Assembly (NCBI GenBank): GCA_934772525.1 | Contig: CAKVMI010000004.1 | Coordinates: 147,146-211,145, forward strand | Direction of reading: 5' to 3' | Length of the DNA: 64,000 bases | Source of the DNA: an uncultured Clostridia bacterium | Lineage (GTDB): Bacteria; Bacillota; Clostridia; Christensenellales; UBA1242 | Shown: positions 61,488 to 64,000 of the stretch, in pieces | Layout of the letters: each line of letters begins with the position of its first letter | How positions within the stretch are numbered: the first letter of the stretch is position 1 | Notes under the pieces: model-generated | Told to the model about the DNA's origin: nothing | The model's input: only the letters and a program-made list of their open reading frames with translations | The model's database searches: none | Translations under genes and position numbers: made by a program

Positions 61488-62678
61488 ATGAAAATAAGTA
61501 TTACTGCGACAACTCGTATGGCAAGGAATCCAGAAGATATCGCTTCTAAAGAAGAATTTGATGAGTTTGGTGGCAAAAATGCCGGCATTTGCTATATGGC
61601 TCATAGTTTCGCCGATTTATTGAACGAACCTACTGAGAAAACCGCACGCCGTATAGCCCAAACCAAAAACAGTGGTCACCATAGTGTATACGACCACGCA
61701 AGTGTGAGTTTGTATTTAGAAGATATTCCTAAAGCCCTTGCAATGGTTTTAAATAACGAAAAAATGTATACCACAAGCGAAAAATCTGCAAGATATACAA
61801 AAATGGTATTAAAAGAAAACGAGCAAATTCTTTTTGATAAATGGCTTGCAATATTTAAAGACCTTATTACCGAAAAGTATCAAGCAAAATGTCCTGAATT
61901 TTTTACCGATAAACGAATAGAAAAACTTGCTCAAGAAAACGCAAGATACTTAACAAGCGTATTTACTCCAACATCAATGGAATACACTGTTACCTACCGC
62001 CAATTAAATTATCTATATAAATTTTTAAAGCAAGAAAGTGAAAAGAACGCTGAAAATAATAGATTTTTAAAGCTACTACAACCATATTTAAAGGACTTTT
62101 GTGTAGCCATTGAAAATAGTGTTCCATACCTTGATGCAGACCTTCAAAACGACGGCAAAGAACGCTCGCTTTCACTATTTAGAAATCCAATTTTAAAGCC
62201 TGAAAAACACTTTGGAACAATTTATTCTACCTACTATAAAGGTTCTCTTGCTGAACTTGCTCAAGCACAACGCCACCGAACCATCCACTATAATATCACG
62301 CTCCCCGAAAAGGACGAGTACTACACCCCACCTATTTTAGAAGATAGACCTGATTTGGTTAGTGAATGGACTAAAGATATTTCATCTTTAAGCACAAATA
62401 TTCCACAAGGCACACTTGTAAATATTAACGAATCTGGAACTATAGAAGACCTTATTTTAAAAGCAAAAGAACGTTGTTGTACATTTGCTCAAAAGGAAAT
62501 TCAAGAACAAACCGAAGAAACTTTAAAAGAATACCAAAAAGCACTAGAAAGTTCCGACCCAGAACTTGCAAATTACCTTTCTAAATACACAAAAGGTTCT
62601 AGATGTACCTTCCCAGACTACACTTGTTCTGCTCGTTGCGGATTTGCTGACGGCATTACTGGGAAAAGAGATATTTAA
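61488..62678 (+). CDS. thyX: ThyX-like thymidylate synthase, two-part form
   Basis: A 396-residue protein similar to flavin-dependent thymidylate synthase, which makes dTMP from dUMP with FAD, NADPH and methylene-tetrahydrofolate. The first half has GHHSVYDH (63-70), the FAD/substrate motif, followed by MYTTSEKSARYTKM. The second half has AQRHRTIHYNI with RHR at 262-264, and a Cys-rich ending RCTFPDYTCSARCGF. Normal ThyX is 200-260 residues, so this is nearly twice that; the two motif sets lie in different halves and resemble a duplicated or extended ThyX. AAAGGAG precedes the ATG. It has its own promoter and is followed by an acetyltransferase. Confidence 0.8.
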   Translation: MKISITATTRMARNPEDIASKEEFDEFGGKNAGICYMAHSFADLLNEPTEKTARRIAQTKNSGHHSVYDHASVSLYLEDIPKALAMVLNNEKMYTTSEKSARYTKMVLKENEQILFDKWLAIFKDLITEKYQAKCPEFFTDKRIEKLAQENARYLTSVFTPTSMEYTVTYRQLNYLYKFLKQESEKNAENNRFLKLLQPYLKDFCVAIENSVPYLDADLQNDGKERSLSLFRNPILKPEKHFGTIYSTYYKGSLAELAQAQRHRTIHYNITLPEKDEYYTPPILEDRPDLVSEWTKDISSLSTNIPQGTLVNINESGTIEDLILKAKERCCTFAQKEIQEQTEETLKEYQKALESSDPELANYLSKYTKGSRCTFPDYTCSARCGFADGITGKRDI

Positions 62679-62719
62679 AGTACTACAACCATTTGATTGG
62701 TTATTAATAGGAGAAAAAT

Positions 62720-63226
62720 ATGACCGATACCAACAACTTTTCTATTAAACTAGAAGCAATTAACAATAATAATTTAAGCGTTTTAAAAAACTTATTTCAG
62801 TTGTATATTCACGACATCTCCCATGAACTTCCTTGGAATGTTAATGCGGATGGACTTTTTGAAGCGTACTCATTAGACGATTGGTTTAAGGACGAAAACA
62901 ATTTTGGATTTATTATTTATGTAGAAAATAATATTGCTGGCTTTGTTATGATTGACAAAGAGTTTAAAGTTCTAACAAACACTGAAAATAGTTTAAATTT
63001 ATCCGAAATATTTATTTTAAACAACTTTAAAGGAAAAGGAATTGCAAAAAAAATTGCACTAGAACTTTTTGATACTTACAAATCAAACTGGGAGATTAGA
63101 CCCGTCCCTACAAGCAATTCAGCCGATGCATTTTGGCAAAAGGTTTTTTCTAAAAGTTTCCCTTACCCTGTCACAAAACACGAATGGAAAGAAAATAGAT
63201 TTGCTTACACCTTTAGTAACCTATAA
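62720..63226 (+). CDS. GNAT-family N-acetyltransferase
   Basis: A 168-residue acetyltransferase. Strand and helix order and the acetyl-CoA loop NNFKGKGIAKKIALELF (QxxGxG-type) fit GNAT; the late EIRPVPTSNSADAFWQKVF matches the closing strand. The substrate is unknown. TAGGAGA precedes the ATG at good spacing. It is 41 bases downstream of thyX and ends near a terminator at 63290-63336. Confidence 0.9.
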   Translation: MTDTNNFSIKLEAINNNNLSVLKNLFQLYIHDISHELPWNVNADGLFEAYSLDDWFKDENNFGFIIYVENNIAGFVMIDKEFKVLTNTENSLNLSEIFILNNFKGKGIAKKIALELFDTYKSNWEIRPVPTSNSADAFWQKVFSKSFPYPVTKHEWKENRFAYTFSNL

Positions 63227-63289
63227 TATTCATTTAAGGTTTCCATTTATTGGCACAATTATCTCATAATAAAAAATTATACCAAATTT

Positions 63290-63336
63290 AAAAGTGAACT
63301 CTAAAAAAGTTTGATAACTTCACTGGGTTCACTTTT
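63290..63336 (+). terminator. Terminator after the thyX-linked acetyltransferase
   Basis: Arms aaaagtgaac and gttcactttt form a 10-pair hairpin followed by a T run on the plus strand. Confidence 0.75.
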
Positions 63337-63514
63337 TAATTAATGCAATTTTTCATAAAATTTATTGCTTTTTAAATTTTTAAAAATCTAAAAAATAATT
63401 CGTGATAAGTGTTATTATACAAAATTTACACTAAATTCACTTAAAATAAGAGTTTACTTTATTGTTTATACTAAACCCGCCATCCACCAACTTAACGCTT
63501 TATTGCACATAAAA

Positions 63515-63775
63515 CTAATATAATAATGTACGCATTCCTATATAATAACTACAACTTCCAATAGAGTTTGCTATACGGCAATTAAATATTCCAATATATG
63601 AACCATAGTCCGTACTTCCGCCTTTCATAACCCCCATAAAGTATTGCGATGTATTATTAAGTGAAGTACAATTGAAATTATTCCAAAGCCCTTTTGAAGA
63701 TGAAGAACCCTTGTCGTATGAAGCACTAGGCAAACCAATTAATGATTCTGGTTGTGATGTTTGAAGTGAAAATTT
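63515..63775 (-). pseudogene. Tandem C-terminal tail fragment, downstream unit
   Basis: An 86-codon open frame from 63775 to a stop at 63515, with no start codon at its beginning: the codons upstream include TAA. It begins KFSLQTSQPES and continues PSASYDKGSSSSKG to the end SYYIGMRTLLY. Its sequence aligns with the tail of the next frame upstream (shared PSAxxxxx, SQYxxGV, and NSIGxxxxIGxRT). This is the shape of a silent C-terminal cassette. Confidence 0.6.
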
Positions 63776-63782
63776 TTATAAT

Positions 63783-64000
63783 TTAACCTACTAGGGTTGT
63801 GCGTAAACCAATGCTATTGCCGACAGAACCCAAATTATAAACTATAGAAATAGAAAAAGGTCCCGCCCAATTGTCGTGATCGTTATTCTTTCCACGAATT
63901 ACTCCAAAAATGTATTGTGATTCCTTATTATTACTCGATACAGCATAAATATCACATAAGCCCTGAGTTCCTGCCACAGTTCTGGATTCTGCACTTGGTA
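63783..64000 (-). CDS. Partial gene, C-terminal tail of a repeated surface-type protein
   Basis: The frame is open from the window edge to a stop at 63783; 72 residues are seen, ending VYNLGSVGNSIGLRTTLVG. It shares its tail pattern with the fragment directly downstream. No start is in view. The repeated tail and lack of charge suit a phage-tail or adhesin-like C-terminal domain, but I do not recognise it. Confidence 0.6.
   Translation of the reverse strand, partial: PSAESRTVAGTQGLCDIYAVSSNNKESQYIFGVIRGKNNDHDNWAGPFSISIVYNLGSVGNSIGLRTTLVG

Overview
The window reads as a chromosomal segment of a low-GC, Gram-positive, endospore-forming bacterium of the Clostridia type. The evidence is sporulation genes (a SpoIIE-like phosphatase, YabP, YabQ, a DUF3794/LysM protein, Veg), AddAB-type recombination nuclease, ribosome binding sites rich in AGGAG before most genes, consensus TTGACA/TATAAT promoters, and no outer-membrane genes. 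It looks like an uncultured gut-type lineage, but I cannot name a genus. Almost all genes up to about 50.8 kb lie on the minus strand.

Layout. 0-5.3 kb: the start of an unknown gene, then two large coiled-coil membrane proteins, one with an exact 78-bp tandem repeat. 5.5-8.2 kb: secA. 8.3-11.9 kb: an accessory island with a trypsin-like protease, a candidate polymorphic toxin and its candidate immunity protein, bounded by two 640-bp direct repeats that I read as identical. 11.9-15.2 kb: a five-gene run of small enzymes (HAD phosphatase, CYTH protein, degenerate histidine phosphatase, SDR, RBBP9-like hydrolase). 15.4-20.7 kb: comF, a YoaP-type acetyltransferase, a SIMPL protein, an XRE regulator, a lipoprotein, a highly structured non-coding stretch, tRNA-Asn and a lipid kinase. 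20.8-26.3 kb: alr, secG, tpiA, pgk, dusB, HU. 26.4-37.4 kb: an envelope cluster with a flippase, exported Ig-like (BIG2) and GLUG-like proteins, a Smr protein and a DUF1858 protein. 37.5-45.9 kb: addB-addA, an APH-fold kinase, rplI. 46-50.8 kb: the classic rpmG-secE-nusG-rplK-rplA and rplJ-rplL block, with an L10 leader. 51-52.6 kb: glpK. 52.9-61.3 kb: spore and division genes with tilS and a short CCA-like enzyme. 61.5-63.2 kb: an unusually long ThyX and an acetyltransferase. 63.5-64 kb: two related C-terminal protein tails in tandem.

How it works together. Most of the window is core metabolism and housekeeping: translocation (SecA, SecE, SecG), lower glycolysis (TIM, PGK), glycerol use, translation and recombination. 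The accessory parts are the toxin island, the coiled-coil pair, the surface-protein cluster and the tandem C-terminal tails at the right edge. The best candidate for an undescribed system is the protease-toxin-immunity island at 8.36-11.9 kb: a leader-poor consensus promoter drives the three genes, the immunity gene follows the toxin by six bases, and a truncated second copy of the immunity gene sits in the outer direct repeat. All functions are inferred from the translated sequence and motif recognition; no database search was run.
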